DNA of 64,000 bases from positions 1,010,848 to 1,074,847 of the forward strand of contig CAVXVZ010000005.1 in the NCBI GenBank assembly GCA_963765375.1, given 5' to 3'. The translations under genes and the position numbers were made by a program. Positions 41,801 to 51,154 of the stretch are shown in pieces; position 1 is the stretch's first letter; each line of letters begins with the position of its first letter. The notes below the pieces were generated by a model. That model ran no database searches and was not told the origin of the DNA. It saw only the letters and a list, made by a program, of their open reading frames with translations. This stretch comes from Roseiarcus sp963765375 (GTDB lineage: Bacteria > Pseudomonadota > Alphaproteobacteria > Rhizobiales > Beijerinckiaceae).

Positions 41801-44800
41801 CTTCGCTGCGCTCTGGCTGGCTTCCCCCGCCTTCGCACGCTTTGTAAGCCTGCCTCCCGCCGCCGCGTCTCGTCTACCGATGACCGACGCTGATGCGCTG
41901 GCGCTAAGGCGGACCGCACGCCGCACCTGGCGGTTCTTCGAGACTTTTGTCACGTCGGTTGACAGCATGCTGCCGCCCGACAATTTTCAGGACGATCCGG
42001 CGCCTGCGGTCGCGCACCGGACCTCGCCCACCAATATGGGCCTCTATCTTCTTTCGGTCGTTTGCGCTCGTGATTTCGGTTGGATCGGGACTGGTCAAGC
42101 GATCGATCGTCTTGAGGCGACGCTCGCGACGATGGGTCGCCTGGAACGGGTGCGCGGTCACTTCCTGAACTGGTACGACACGAGAGATCTTCGGCCACTA
42201 GAGCCAAGATACGTATCCACCGTCGACAGCGGCAATTTGGCAGGACATCTCATCGCGCTCGCCAATGCGTGCAGGGAATGGAGCGATCGTCCGCTCGACG
42301 TGGCGCGGCGCTTCAGCGGCGTCGCCGACGCGCTTGACATAACCCGCGCCGAATGCGCCCGTCTGCGTGACGGCCGCAAGACCCAGACCGTAACCTTGCA
42401 TCAGTTAGACGACGCACTCGCGGGGGTCGCGTCGGCTTTGCAACAGGCCTCGCTTTCGCAAGCCGACTGTCAGGCGCAGCTCGCCGACCTTCGCGCGAAT
42501 GTCGAGATCATGGTCGACATCGCGAGCGCGCTCGCTGTCGAACGTGGCGACGGGCCGAGCGCGGATATGCTGCTTTGGGCGCGCGCGGTTTTGAGTTCAA
42601 TCGAAGCCCACCGTCAGGATATCGCGCAGGTTGCAGAGGCGACCGGTGTCCAGCGTGAAAAGCTGGCCGTTCTCGAAAGCGCGGCGCGGTCGATGGCGCT
42701 TGCGATGGAGTTCGGTTTTCTGCTCGACCACGACCGGCAATTGCTGTCGATCGGATATCTGGTCAACGAAGGCGCGCTCGATAGCAACTGTTACGATCTC
42801 CTGGCTTCCGAGGCGCGTCTGGCCAGCTTCTTCGCAATCGCCAAGGGCGACGTTCCGGCGAAGCATTGGTTCCGCCTGGGCCGCGCCGCCACTCCTGTCG
42901 CGCGTGGCGGGCCCGCCTTGGTCTCGTGGTCGGGATCAATGTTTGAATATTTGATGCCCTCTCTCGTCATGCGAGCGCCGGCCGGAAGCCTGCTCGACCA
43001 GACGAACCGACTGATCGTGCGCCGGCAGATCGCCTACGCCGCAAAACTCGGTCTCCCATGGGGCATATCCGAGGCCGCGTACAATGCGCGCGATCTGGAA
43101 CTGACCTATCAATACTCCAATTTCGGCGTACCCGGGCTCGGGCTGAAACGCGGCCTTGGTGAAAACAGGGTCATTGCGCCCTACGCAACCGCTCTGGCTG
43201 CGATGGTCGAGCCGCGAGCAGCTGTCGCCAATCTCGATCGTTTGGCCGAGATAGGGGCGCAAGGCCGCTTCGGATTCTACGAGGCTTTGGACTATACGCC
43301 GGCGCGCCTTCCGGAGGGCGAAACCGTCGCAATAATCCACGCCTTCATGGCGCATCATGCGGGCATGACGATCGTCGCCATCGCCGATGCCCTGTTGGAC
43401 GGCGCGATGCGGGCGCGATTCCATGCCGAGCCGATCATCAAGGCGACAGAACTGCTTCTGCAGGAGCGCATGCCGCGCGACGTCGCGGCAACCCGTCTTT
43501 GGGCCGCGGACGTGAAGTCAGCTGCCGGCGCTCGCAACGTCGAAGCGTCGGGCGGTCGCCGGTTCGGCTCTGCGCATCAGGCTACGCCCGCAACGCACCT
43601 GCTCTCGAACGGCCGCTACGCAACAATGCTCACCGCTGCCGGCTCGGGATACAGCCGTTGGGGCGATCTGGCGCTGACGCGCTGGCGTGAGGATGCGACC
43701 TGCGACGACTCAGGCTTCTACATCTACGTCAAAGACCTACGCACTGGCGTCGCCTGGTCGGCGGGCTTTCAACCGAGCGGCGTCGAACCGGACGGTTATG
43801 CCGTCATCTTCGACGAGGATCGCGCCGAGATCACGCGCCGCGACGGCTCGCTGACGACGACACTGGACGTGATTGTATCGGCCGAGGACGACGCGGAAGT
43901 TCGCCGGGTTTCGATGACAAACTCCGGAAACCGCCCGCGCGACATCGAGATCACGTCCTACGCCGAACTCGTCCTCGCGCCCCAGAACGCCGACGTCGCG
44001 CATCCCGCCTTCTCGAAGCTATTCGTGGTAACGGAATATCTTCCCGATGTCGGCGCGATCCTGGCGACGCGACGAAAACGGGCGCCAAGCGACCCTGAAA
44101 TCTGGGCCGCTCATCTGACGGTCATTGACGGCGAGGCTCTCGGCGCACCGGAATTCGAGACAGACAGGGCGCGATTCCTCGGTCGCAGCCACACCGTCCG
44201 CGCGCCGATCGCGATCATGGATAGCCGGCCGCTCTCGAACTCAATTGGCGCTGTCCTGGATCCCATTTTCTCCATCCGCCGACGCATTCGCGTTGCTCCG
44301 GGTGCGACGGTTCGTGTCGCTTACTGGACAGTCGCCGCTGGCACACGCGAAGCGCTTCTCGACGGCGTCGACAAACACCGTGACGCCATCGCTTTCACGC
44401 GCGCCTCGACGCTTGCCTGGACGCAGGGCCAGGTGCAGTTGCACCATCTTGGCGTCACCGCAGGCGAAGCGAGCCTGTTTCAGCGACTCGCGGGGCACGT
44501 GATTTACGCCGCTTCGGCGATGCGTCCATCGTCGGAAACCATTCTGCGGGGCTGCGGCGCGCAGTCGGGCTTGTGGGCACAAGGTATTTCCGGGGATCTG
44601 CCAATCGTTCTTGTGCGCATCACGGATATCGAAAACCTCGACATCGTCAGAGAGCTTCTGCAGGCGCACGAATATTGGTGGATGAAGCAGCTCGCCGTCG
44701 ATCTCGTCATCCTGAACGATCGCCAGTCCTCCTATGTCCAGGAGCTTCAGATTGCGATCGAGACGCTGGTGCGGGCAAGCCGGTCGTCGCCATTGCCGGG

Positions 44801-47342
44801 GACCGAGCGTCGGGCGGGCCGCATTTTCCTATTGCGCGCCGACCTGATCGGGGTCGAAACGAAGAGCCTTCTATCCGCGGTCGCGCGGGTTGTTCTTGTG
44901 GCGCAACGGGGCACCCTGTTCGAGCAGCTCGATCGCATACTGGAGCCTGTTGCGCCCACGAAACCCGCGCCAAAGCGTGTTGTCCCTCGCTTGAGGGCGC
45001 CTGGAAGGGCTCGCGCCCCCGATCTCGAATTTTTCAACGGTCTCGGCGGGTTCACGCGAAACGGACGCGAGTACGTGACGGTCCTTGGGCCTGGCCAGTC
45101 GACGCCGGCGCCTTGGATTAACGTCATCGCCAATCCGGCGTTCGGCTTCCAGACGGCGACCGAGGGTGGCGGTTACACATGGTCCGTGAACAGCCGTGAG
45201 AATCAGATCACGCCGTGGTCAAATGATCCGGTGAGCGATCGTCCGGGCGAAGCGTTCTATCTCCGCGACAATGACACAGGCGATCTCTGGACTCCCACCG
45301 CGCTGCCGATCCGCGACCCCGCGGCGACATATGTCGTCCGACATGGCCGCGGATACAGCCGCTTCGAGCATGTCGCACATGAGATTGCCTCGGATCTGCT
45401 GCAGTACGTGCCGGTCGACGATCCGGTCAAGATTTCGCGCCTCGTCTTGACCAATCAGTCGAGTCGGGTTCGTCGGCTCAGCGTTGCAGCCTACGTCGAA
45501 TGGGTTCTGGGCTCGGCGCGTTCCGCGTCGTTGCCGTTTGTTTCGACTGAGATCGACGCAGCCACCGGCGCCATTTTCGCCCACAATTCCTGGAGTTCGA
45601 GCTTTGGCTCGCGCGTCGCCTTCGCCGACCTGTGCGGGGCCCAGACCAGCTGGACTGGCGATCGGCGCGAATTTATCGGTCGAAACGGCACGCTCGCAGA
45701 TCCCGCCGCGCTCTCTGTGGCCAACGCACTCTCCAAAACAGTCGGGGCGGGCCTCGATCCCTGCGCGGCTTTGAACGCCACAATCGAATTGTCGCCCGGC
45801 AAGTCAATCGAGGTCGTCTTCTTGCTAGGCGAAGCTGAAAGCGACGAAGCGGCGCGGAGCCTTGTCACCCGCTACCGCGCAGCCGATCTCGACGCGGTCG
45901 AGACGGATGTGGAACGCCAATGGGACGAAATCCTTGGATCGATTGTCGTGAAGACGCCGGATCGGTCGATGGACGTCATGCTCAACGGCTGGCTTCTCTA
46001 CCAGACCCTGAGCTGTCGATTCTGGGCGCGTTCCGGATTCTATCAGGCCAGCGGCGCCTATGGCTTCCGCGATCAGTTGCAGGATGGCATGGCGCTCGCC
46101 ATGACTCTGCCCATGTTGACTCGAGATCATCTGCTGCGGGCCGCTGCTCGACAGTTCGTCGAAGGCGATGTCCAGCATTGGTGGCTTCCGCATTCGGGTC
46201 AGGGCGTGCGGACCCGCATCTCGGACGATCGTCCTTGGCTCGCCTATGCGGTCGCCCATTACGTCGACGCTACCGGGGACTTCGCTATCCTCGATGAAAA
46301 AGTCCCTTTCCTGGAAGGACAGACGCTCGAGCCGGGTGACCATGACAACTTCTTCAATCCGACTGTTTCTGACCAAAAGGCGACCGTGTTCGAGCACTGC
46401 GCTCTCGCGCTCGACACTTCTCTTGCGCTGGGCATCCATGGTCTTCCCTTGATGGGAGCTGGAGACTGGAACGATGGCATGAACCGCGTCGGCGAAAAGG
46501 GTCGCGGTGAAAGCGTTTGGCTCGGCTGGTTCCTCCACGCGGCGTTGATGGCCTTCATTCCGATCGCCGGGACGCGACGGGAAACTCGCAGAGCCGCGAC
46601 ATGGAGCGCGCACGCCGCCGCTCTGGCAGCCTCGCTCGAAGACAAAGGGTGGGACGGAGACTGGTATCGGCGCGCCTTCTTCGACAACGGCGAGCCGCTG
46701 GGTTCGGCCGCGGGCGACGAGTGCTGCATTGATTCGATCGCGCAATCCTGGGCGGCGCTATCTGGCGCGGCGGCGCGCGATCGGGCGGCGCAAGCGATGA
46801 ACTCAGTCGAGCGGGAGTTGATCCGACGCGACGAGGGCCTCGCATTGTTGTTCGCGCCGCCATTTGACAAGACCGCGCTGGATCCCGGTTACATCAAGGG
46901 CTATCCGCCGGGAATTCGGGAGAACGGCGGCCAATATACCCACGCGGCCCTATGGTCGGTGATGGCCCTCGCCGCGCTCGGCGAAGGCGACAAGGCGGCC
47001 GACCTGTTCTCTTTGCTCAACCCCATCAATCATACGCGAACCCGCTCTGACGTGCATCGCTACAAAGTGGAGCCATATGTCGTCGCGGCCGACATCTATG
47101 CAAGCCCGCCCCATATCGGGCGGGGCGGCTGGACGTGGTACACGGGCTCGGCGGGCTGGATGCAGCGCGCCGGCGTGGAGAGCATTCTCGGGCTGCGCAT
47201 CCACGGCGCTTTCTTGCATCTCGACCCCTGCATTCCCAAAAGCTGGGTGACGTTCGAGATGACGGTTCGCCTTCAATCCGCGCGCTATGAAATCACGGTC
47301 GACAATCCGGCCGGAGTCGAGTCGGGGAATTTGCTTCGCTGA
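38865..47342 (+). CDS. ndvB: Cyclic beta-1,2-glucan synthase, NdvB/ChvB type (frameshifted near the C-terminus)
   Basis: 2825-residue inner-membrane protein. N-terminal region, two hydrophobic stretches at ~412-460, then the GT84 glucosyltransferase with YVVTLDSDTRLPRD (~626) and RHHRWARGDWQLLPW (~780), more membrane segments (~828-870 and ~950-990), a glycoamylase-like domain (~1040-1600), and tandem GH94 modules, with GAGDWNDGMNRVGEKGRGESVW (~2530) carrying the phosphorolysis Asp. Makes cyclic beta-1,2-glucans for the periplasm (osmoadaptation, host interaction). TTG start after GAAGGGAC. The stop at 47340 is early: dropping one G from the run 47324-47327 restores the normal family ending (DGVEITERPLRLRIVDDGVVHRV) up to TGA 47433, so the end is a frameshift. 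Confidence 0.93.
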   Translation: MKAFLRSAFEGERLPSPWDSGEPIREELFGVERLEDHARSLAVAQVVSSQASKGRLLAKRLAENRAVLLRAYRSAVKAINDARPVTPAAEWLVDNYHLVERRIHEIRSDLPPGYYRQLPKLADGPFTGYPRVFGIAWAFIAHSDSRFDSEMLVRFVRAYQKVQPLTIGELWAVSITLRIVLIENLGRLAQQITTSRAERDLADGLADRLLGAGGRSAESAAIVLAPHERRPLSQAFAVQLVHRLRDQDPMITPALTWLDERLTIQDTTTDILVRDVHRQQGAANVSVRNIITSLRLISDVDWKQLFERLSLVDAVLAADSGFESMDFPTRTLYRSAIEDLSRGSKRAELDIASAAVLAAKQAKAEAPAMEQERRGDTGYILLAGGRRAFEKAIAYRRPLRSWASRINRSVGVGGYVTVISLVSAILLAAPLFTLDAAGVGPVVLGLLGILGAIPAVDAAVALVNRGVSVSFAASLLPALELVDGVPAHLRTLVAVPTLLTTLEGVEDLIERLEIHHLASPEGDLHFALLTDWTDAVSEHADSDAPLIAAAAEGVARLNLRYGPAPGGTRFLLLHRRRVWNEGESRWIGWERKRGKLHELNRLLRASPDTTFMDVGFGTPAAPTGIRYVVTLDSDTRLPRDAVRRLIGKMAHPLNRPRLDADGRRVVEGYAVLQPRVTPSLPIGREGSLFQRIFSSVSGIDPYASAVSDVYQDLFGEGSYAGKGIYDVDAFEAALSNRAPNSTLLSHDLFEGVFARAGLASDVEVVEEFPARYDVGAIRHHRWARGDWQLLPWIFGRAPGQLGAATASSALPAIGRWKMLDNLRRTLSAPAAVLALLVGWTLPLHAALIWTLFIVLTIALPTFIPVAAAIPPRRPGVTMSSHLNALGYDLSLAWSLSALTVVFLADQAWLMADAIGRTLWRLGVSGRHLLEWIPAAQTTIGPRLDLMGFARRMTGAIVIGAVAAIVSLTSRHWSWPVALPFAALWLASPAFARFVSLPPAAASRLPMTDADALALRRTARRTWRFFETFVTSVDSMLPPDNFQDDPAPAVAHRTSPTNMGLYLLSVVCARDFGWIGTGQAIDRLEATLATMGRLERVRGHFLNWYDTRDLRPLEPRYVSTVDSGNLAGHLIALANACREWSDRPLDVARRFSGVADALDITRAECARLRDGRKTQTVTLHQLDDALAGVASALQQASLSQADCQAQLADLRANVEIMVDIASALAVERGDGPSADMLLWARAVLSSIEAHRQDIAQVAEATGVQREKLAVLESAARSMALAMEFGFLLDHDRQLLSIGYLVNEGALDSNCYDLLASEARLASFFAIAKGDVPAKHWFRLGRAATPVARGGPALVSWSGSMFEYLMPSLVMRAPAGSLLDQTNRLIVRRQIAYAAKLGLPWGISEAAYNARDLELTYQYSNFGVPGLGLKRGLGENRVIAPYATALAAMVEPRAAVANLDRLAEIGAQGRFGFYEALDYTPARLPEGETVAIIHAFMAHHAGMTIVAIADALLDGAMRARFHAEPIIKATELLLQERMPRDVAATRLWAADVKSAAGARNVEASGGRRFGSAHQATPATHLLSNGRYATMLTAAGSGYSRWGDLALTRWREDATCDDSGFYIYVKDLRTGVAWSAGFQPSGVEPDGYAVIFDEDRAEITRRDGSLTTTLDVIVSAEDDAEVRRVSMTNSGNRPRDIEITSYAELVLAPQNADVAHPAFSKLFVVTEYLPDVGAILATRRKRAPSDPEIWAAHLTVIDGEALGAPEFETDRARFLGRSHTVRAPIAIMDSRPLSNSIGAVLDPIFSIRRRIRVAPGATVRVAYWTVAAGTREALLDGVDKHRDAIAFTRASTLAWTQGQVQLHHLGVTAGEASLFQRLAGHVIYAASAMRPSSETILRGCGAQSGLWAQGISGDLPIVLVRITDIENLDIVRELLQAHEYWWMKQLAVDLVILNDRQSSYVQELQIAIETLVRASRSSPLPGTERRAGRIFLLRADLIGVETKSLLSAVARVVLVAQRGTLFEQLDRILEPVAPTKPAPKRVVPRLRAPGRARAPDLEFFNGLGGFTRNGREYVTVLGPGQSTPAPWINVIANPAFGFQTATEGGGYTWSVNSRENQITPWSNDPVSDRPGEAFYLRDNDTGDLWTPTALPIRDPAATYVVRHGRGYSRFEHVAHEIASDLLQYVPVDDPVKISRLVLTNQSSRVRRLSVAAYVEWVLGSARSASLPFVSTEIDAATGAIFAHNSWSSSFGSRVAFADLCGAQTSWTGDRREFIGRNGTLADPAALSVANALSKTVGAGLDPCAALNATIELSPGKSIEVVFLLGEAESDEAARSLVTRYRAADLDAVETDVERQWDEILGSIVVKTPDRSMDVMLNGWLLYQTLSCRFWARSGFYQASGAYGFRDQLQDGMALAMTLPMLTRDHLLRAAARQFVEGDVQHWWLPHSGQGVRTRISDDRPWLAYAVAHYVDATGDFAILDEKVPFLEGQTLEPGDHDNFFNPTVSDQKATVFEHCALALDTSLALGIHGLPLMGAGDWNDGMNRVGEKGRGESVWLGWFLHAALMAFIPIAGTRRETRRAATWSAHAAALAASLEDKGWDGDWYRRAFFDNGEPLGSAAGDECCIDSIAQSWAALSGAAARDRAAQAMNSVERELIRRDEGLALLFAPPFDKTALDPGYIKGYPPGIRENGGQYTHAALWSVMALAALGEGDKAADLFSLLNPINHTRTRSDVHRYKVEPYVVAADIYASPPHIGRGGWTWYTGSAGWMQRAGVESILGLRIHGAFLHLDPCIPKSWVTFEMTVRLQSARYEITVDNPAGVESGNLLR

Positions 47343-47710
47343 GATGGACGGGGTTGAAATCACGGAGCGACCCTTGCGACTGCGCATTGTCGATGACGGC
47401 GTCGTGCACCGCGTCCTCGTAAAATTAGGCTGATTGCCGCGGTGCGGAGATTACGCAGCGCCACGCCCAATCAGGTTCGTTCGTTGACCCCGCGAGCCAC
47501 GACCAAGGCTTATCGCCCCACGCTGCTCGAAGATAATCCCAGTTCTGGGTGATCATCAGCGAAGCGGCGAATAATCGCGTACCGCGTGGATTGGACAAGC
47601 ACGTCAGGACTAGACCTCGCCCTCGGAGTCGATGCCGCATGCCACTTGGCAGCTTGACGAAGTCGACCTAAAATCGACGGGCGGATGGTTTATCTGTCGC
47701 GCCGCCCGAA

Positions 47711-47758
47711 GATAGGGCTGGCAAACTGAACATTGATAGGGCTGGCAAACTGAACATG
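47711..47758 (+). repeat. Tandem duplication of a 24-bp unit
   Basis: GATAGGGCTGGCAAACTGAA followed by CATT or CATG occurs twice head to tail (47711-47734 and 47735-47758). It lies in the 380-base gap between the glucan synthase and the glycoamylase-like gene, which otherwise holds no supportable gene; a 71-codon minus frame at 47425-47640 was not accepted. Could affect a promoter or be a replication-slippage product. Confidence 0.6.
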
Positions 47759-47813
47759 AAGTCTCCATACCGCCGCGATCGTTTGCCGCAGTAAATTTCG
47801 CAAATTGAGCGAG

Positions 47814-49097
47814 ATGGGCGAATTGGCGCGGATTTCGGACGAGGCGCTGATCGTCCGCTTGCAGCGTGCCGCCTTTTCCTATTTGTCCGATTACGCCAAT
47901 GACGATACCGGCCTCGTCGCGGATACTTCACGCCAAGGGTCGCCATGCAGCATCGCCGTGGTTGGTTTTGCGCTGTCCTGTTATCCTGTCGCGGTTCGGA
48001 ACGGCTGGTTCTCGCGTGCGGACGCCGCCACCCGGACACTCAAGATTCTCAGATTCTTCTCGCAAAGCACTCAGAGCGATACACCGGATGCGACCGGTTA
48101 TAAAGGCTTCTATTATCATTTCCTCGACATGCGGACGGGCAAGCGCGTATGGCAATGCGAACTCTCGCTGATCGATACCGCGCTGCTGATCGCGGGCGTC
48201 CTGGTGGCCGGATGCTATTTCAACGCCGAGGGCGAGAGGGAAATTCGCGAAACGGCCGACGCGTTGTATCGCCGCGTCGACTGGCGCTGGGCCCAGAACG
48301 GCGCCCGAGGGCTTTCACAGGGATGGAAGCCTGAGTCCGGGTTTCTCCACTATGGCTGGGAGGGATACAACGAAGCGACGCTTCTCTACGTTCTAGGTCT
48401 CGGCTCGCCGACCTTTCCGCTCACGCCAGCCGCATATGTTACATGGCAGCTGACCTATCAGTGGGAAAACCTGCTGGGCCGGGATGTCCTCTATTCCGGT
48501 CCACTTTTCACGCATTTGTTCTCCCACGCGTGGATCGATTTCCGCGGCATCCGCGACGCATTCATGCGCGAAAAGGCCAGCGACTATTTCGAGAATACGA
48601 AGAGCGCCATCGCTATCCATCGCGAATACGGTGAACGCAATCCCTATGGGTTCAAGGGTTATAGCCGCGATTTCTGGGGTGTGACGGCGGGAGACGGTCC
48701 AAAGGATCGGGCAATGCGCTCGCACGGGAGGGACCGCCGCTTCTTCGGCTATATGTCGCGCGGCGTGCCCTACGGCCCTGACGACGGCACGATCGCACCT
48801 TGGGTGATGCTTGCAACCCTGCCGTTTGCAGCCGAGGCAGCGCTTGCGGGCACGCGCCGCCTTCTCGAAATCTATCCGCAAGTCTGCCGCCAGGACAGAT
48901 TTTCAAGCGGCTTTAATCCGACGCTGCGGGGCAATGCGGGCGGCTGGCTTTCCGAAGGATGGTACGGGCTCGACCAGGGCCTAGTCGCCATGATGATCGA
49001 AAATCATCGCACCGGGTTGATCTGGGAGATCGTGCGGCATTGCGGCTACGTGCGCGATGGGCTCAAACGCGCTGGCTTTGAAGGCGGGTGGCTCTAG
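47814..49097 (+). CDS. Glycoamylase-like / GH144-type beta-1,2-glucanase candidate
   Basis: 427 residues of the glycoamylase-like family, an (alpha/alpha)6 barrel: YLSDYANDDTGLVADTSRQG, GFYYHFLDMRTGKRVWQCELSLIDTALLIAG, WKPESGFLHYGWEGYNEATLLYVLGLGSPT and WLSEGWYGLDQGLVAMMIENHRTG. Family GH144 contains endo-beta-1,2-glucanases, and the gene directly follows the cyclic beta-1,2-glucan synthase gene, so trimming or turnover of that glucan is the best guess. No signal peptide is visible with ATG 47814 (nor with TTG 47805), implying a cytoplasmic site, which is odd for a periplasmic substrate. Confidence 0.8.
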   Translation: MGELARISDEALIVRLQRAAFSYLSDYANDDTGLVADTSRQGSPCSIAVVGFALSCYPVAVRNGWFSRADAATRTLKILRFFSQSTQSDTPDATGYKGFYYHFLDMRTGKRVWQCELSLIDTALLIAGVLVAGCYFNAEGEREIRETADALYRRVDWRWAQNGARGLSQGWKPESGFLHYGWEGYNEATLLYVLGLGSPTFPLTPAAYVTWQLTYQWENLLGRDVLYSGPLFTHLFSHAWIDFRGIRDAFMREKASDYFENTKSAIAIHREYGERNPYGFKGYSRDFWGVTAGDGPKDRAMRSHGRDRRFFGYMSRGVPYGPDDGTIAPWVMLATLPFAAEAALAGTRRLLEIYPQVCRQDRFSSGFNPTLRGNAGGWLSEGWYGLDQGLVAMMIENHRTGLIWEIVRHCGYVRDGLKRAGFEGGWL

Positions 49098-49099
49098 CC

Positions 49100-50605
49100 A
49101 TGCAAAATGGTACGTCAAGAGCGAAGCCTAACGACGAGCAAACCTACCTCAGCCGCGTACGCCCCGAAGATTGGAAAAACCCCGAGCCGCGGAGCAGCTA
49201 TGATTTAGCGATCGTGGGAGCGGGGCCAGCCGGACTTGCGGCGGCGGAATCCGCTGCACGGCTCGGGTTCTCCGTCGTACTCATCGAGCGCAATCGCGTG
49301 GGCGGAAATTCGCTCAATGTCGGGTCCGTGCCATCCAAAGCAATCATCGGCGCTGCGCGGGTCTATGGCACGACGCCAGAGGCCGAAGCGTTTGGCGCGC
49401 CGGTCCCGAACGAACCGGCTCTCGAATTTGACAAGGTGATGGCTCGCATGCGCCGAATCCGGATGCGAATTTCGGAACACCATTCGGTTCACGAACTCGC
49501 CGCGCTTGGGATCGATATTTTTTTCGGTTCTGCCCGATTTGATAGTACGGACGCGCTCCTCGTCGGCGACGCACGGCTGCATTTCAAGAAAGCGCTGATC
49601 GCCACCGGTGCTCGTCCCAGGGCGCCAGACATTGCAGGCCTCGACCAGACCGGCTATCGGACGAGCGCGACGATCTTCGAGATGACCGCCCTGCCAAAGC
49701 GCCTCGCCGTCATCGGCGGCGGGCCGTTGGGCTGCGAACTGGCGCAAGCGTTTTGCAGGCTGGGTTCGCATGTCACGATCGTGCAGAACGATGCGAAATT
49801 CCTTCCCCGGGAGGAACGCGACGCAGCCGAGATTTTGTCCCGTTCCCTGGCGCGAGACGGCGTGGAGATTCGCCTCAACACCACAGTCGTCGGCGCACGG
49901 CGAGACAGAGGCGCCAAGACTCTGCATATCGTCAATAGCGGGAATGAAAGCGAGATTCAGGCCGACGAAGTCCTGTTGAGTATCGGCCGGGTTCCAAACG
50001 TTGAGGAGCTCGGCCTTGAAACCGCGGGTGTGGACTTCGACCCTGACGAAGGGATCAGGGTCGACGACTTTCTACGCAGCACAAATCCAAACGTTTACGC
50101 CGCCGGTGACGTCTGCCTGGAGTTGAAATTCACCAACGCTGCGCAGTCCTCGGCCTGCATGGCAGTTCAAAATGCCTTGATGAAGATGCAACAACGGAAG
50201 AGCGGATCGGCCATACCCTGGTGTACTTATTGCGATCCTGAGATCGCACATATCGGCTTGCACGTTTGGGAAGCGCGCCAGCAATCGATTCCGATTAAGA
50301 GTTTCACGGTGATGATGCACGATGTCGATCGCTCAATCATGGATGGTCAGAACACTGGCTTCGTCAAGGTCCACATCGCAGAAGGATCTGATAGAATTTT
50401 GGGCGCGACCATCGTCGCCTCGCGGGCAAGCGAACTTATCAACGAAATGGCGGTCGTCATGAACACCGGCATCGGCATGAGGGCCCTGGCCGCTGTCGTG
50501 CACACTTACCCGACGCAATCCGAGGCGATAATGCTCGCAGCGCAAGCGTACAAGCGAATGGATGAGGCGGCCGAAATGGAGGTCCGACGGGCGGGGCCCG
50601 AATAG
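49100..50605 (+). CDS. Disulfide-oxidoreductase homologue lacking both redox cysteines
   Basis: 501-residue FAD/NAD(P) protein of the mercuric reductase/dihydrolipoamide dehydrogenase class: FAD motif DLAIVGAGPAGLAAAESAARLG, NAD motif LAVIGGGPLGCELAQAFCRLG, ANxYAAGDV-like NVYAAGDVC, and a C-terminal dimerisation domain. The active-site loop reads GGNSLNVGSVPSK, so Ser71 and Ser76 replace the two cysteines that form the redox disulfide. The C-terminal HTYPTQSE also has Tyr where dihydrolipoamide dehydrogenases have the catalytic His. It may act as an NAD(P)H:quinone- or transhydrogenase-type flavoprotein. ATG 49100 chosen; two bases after the previous stop codon. Confidence 0.88.
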   Translation: MQNGTSRAKPNDEQTYLSRVRPEDWKNPEPRSSYDLAIVGAGPAGLAAAESAARLGFSVVLIERNRVGGNSLNVGSVPSKAIIGAARVYGTTPEAEAFGAPVPNEPALEFDKVMARMRRIRMRISEHHSVHELAALGIDIFFGSARFDSTDALLVGDARLHFKKALIATGARPRAPDIAGLDQTGYRTSATIFEMTALPKRLAVIGGGPLGCELAQAFCRLGSHVTIVQNDAKFLPREERDAAEILSRSLARDGVEIRLNTTVVGARRDRGAKTLHIVNSGNESEIQADEVLLSIGRVPNVEELGLETAGVDFDPDEGIRVDDFLRSTNPNVYAAGDVCLELKFTNAAQSSACMAVQNALMKMQQRKSGSAIPWCTYCDPEIAHIGLHVWEARQQSIPIKSFTVMMHDVDRSIMDGQNTGFVKVHIAEGSDRILGATIVASRASELINEMAVVMNTGIGMRALAAVVHTYPTQSEAIMLAAQAYKRMDEAAEMEVRRAGPE

Positions 50606-51154
50606 GCCTCGGTTGATCAGGCTGTTCGACCGGAAGAACGGCGGAAGGCAAATGGAGACGCGCAATCTCGCTGAAGGGCAGGGTCGCGATCGCGACGCGA
50701 CTCGCGGCGCGGCTCTCGGGCCGTCCGGGAGCTTCCGCTCCGGGTAGATGTGACCATATGACCCGTCGCCAAGCCGTCGGCGAATGGCCGCTACATGCGC
50801 GAAGCGGACGACCAGGATTCGAAGTTAAGCGGTCGGTTCGATCGCAGCTTTGAACGTCGAGGCCGCCAATCCGGAGTCAAAGGTCAAGGCGGATTGACGC
50901 CCTAAAATCCACCCCTGAAACCAACCGGAAAAATTGGAGAAAGTGGAAATCGTGGTTGGTCGAACGCGCGCCGGCTCAGGTTTTCGGAGCCCCCCGGGCC
51001 CCAAGCGACGGTGTCGTCGAAGCGAGGGGTAGGGGGCTTCCGCCATGGCTCGCTAAGTCTACTTTCTTTGCTCTGCATCCACTGCGTACCCTTCATGACT
51101 TGCCCGGACGCGCCCAGCGGCCATTCGAACGCGCAAAATCGACCGCATCAGCGC
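50606..51154. other. 549-base interval without a supportable gene
   Basis: Several short frames exist in all directions but none has a ribosome site, coherent composition or recognisable motif. The stretch around 50900-50960 is AT-richer than its surroundings. It separates the plus-strand flavoprotein gene from the convergent 3' end of the minus-strand unknown operon, so a terminator would be expected, yet no clear stem followed by a T-run is visible. Confidence 0.5.

Noticed and set aside
47425..47640. 71-codon minus frame after the glucan synthase
   Set aside because: Overlaps the true end of the synthase coding region and has no ribosome site or similarity I recognise.
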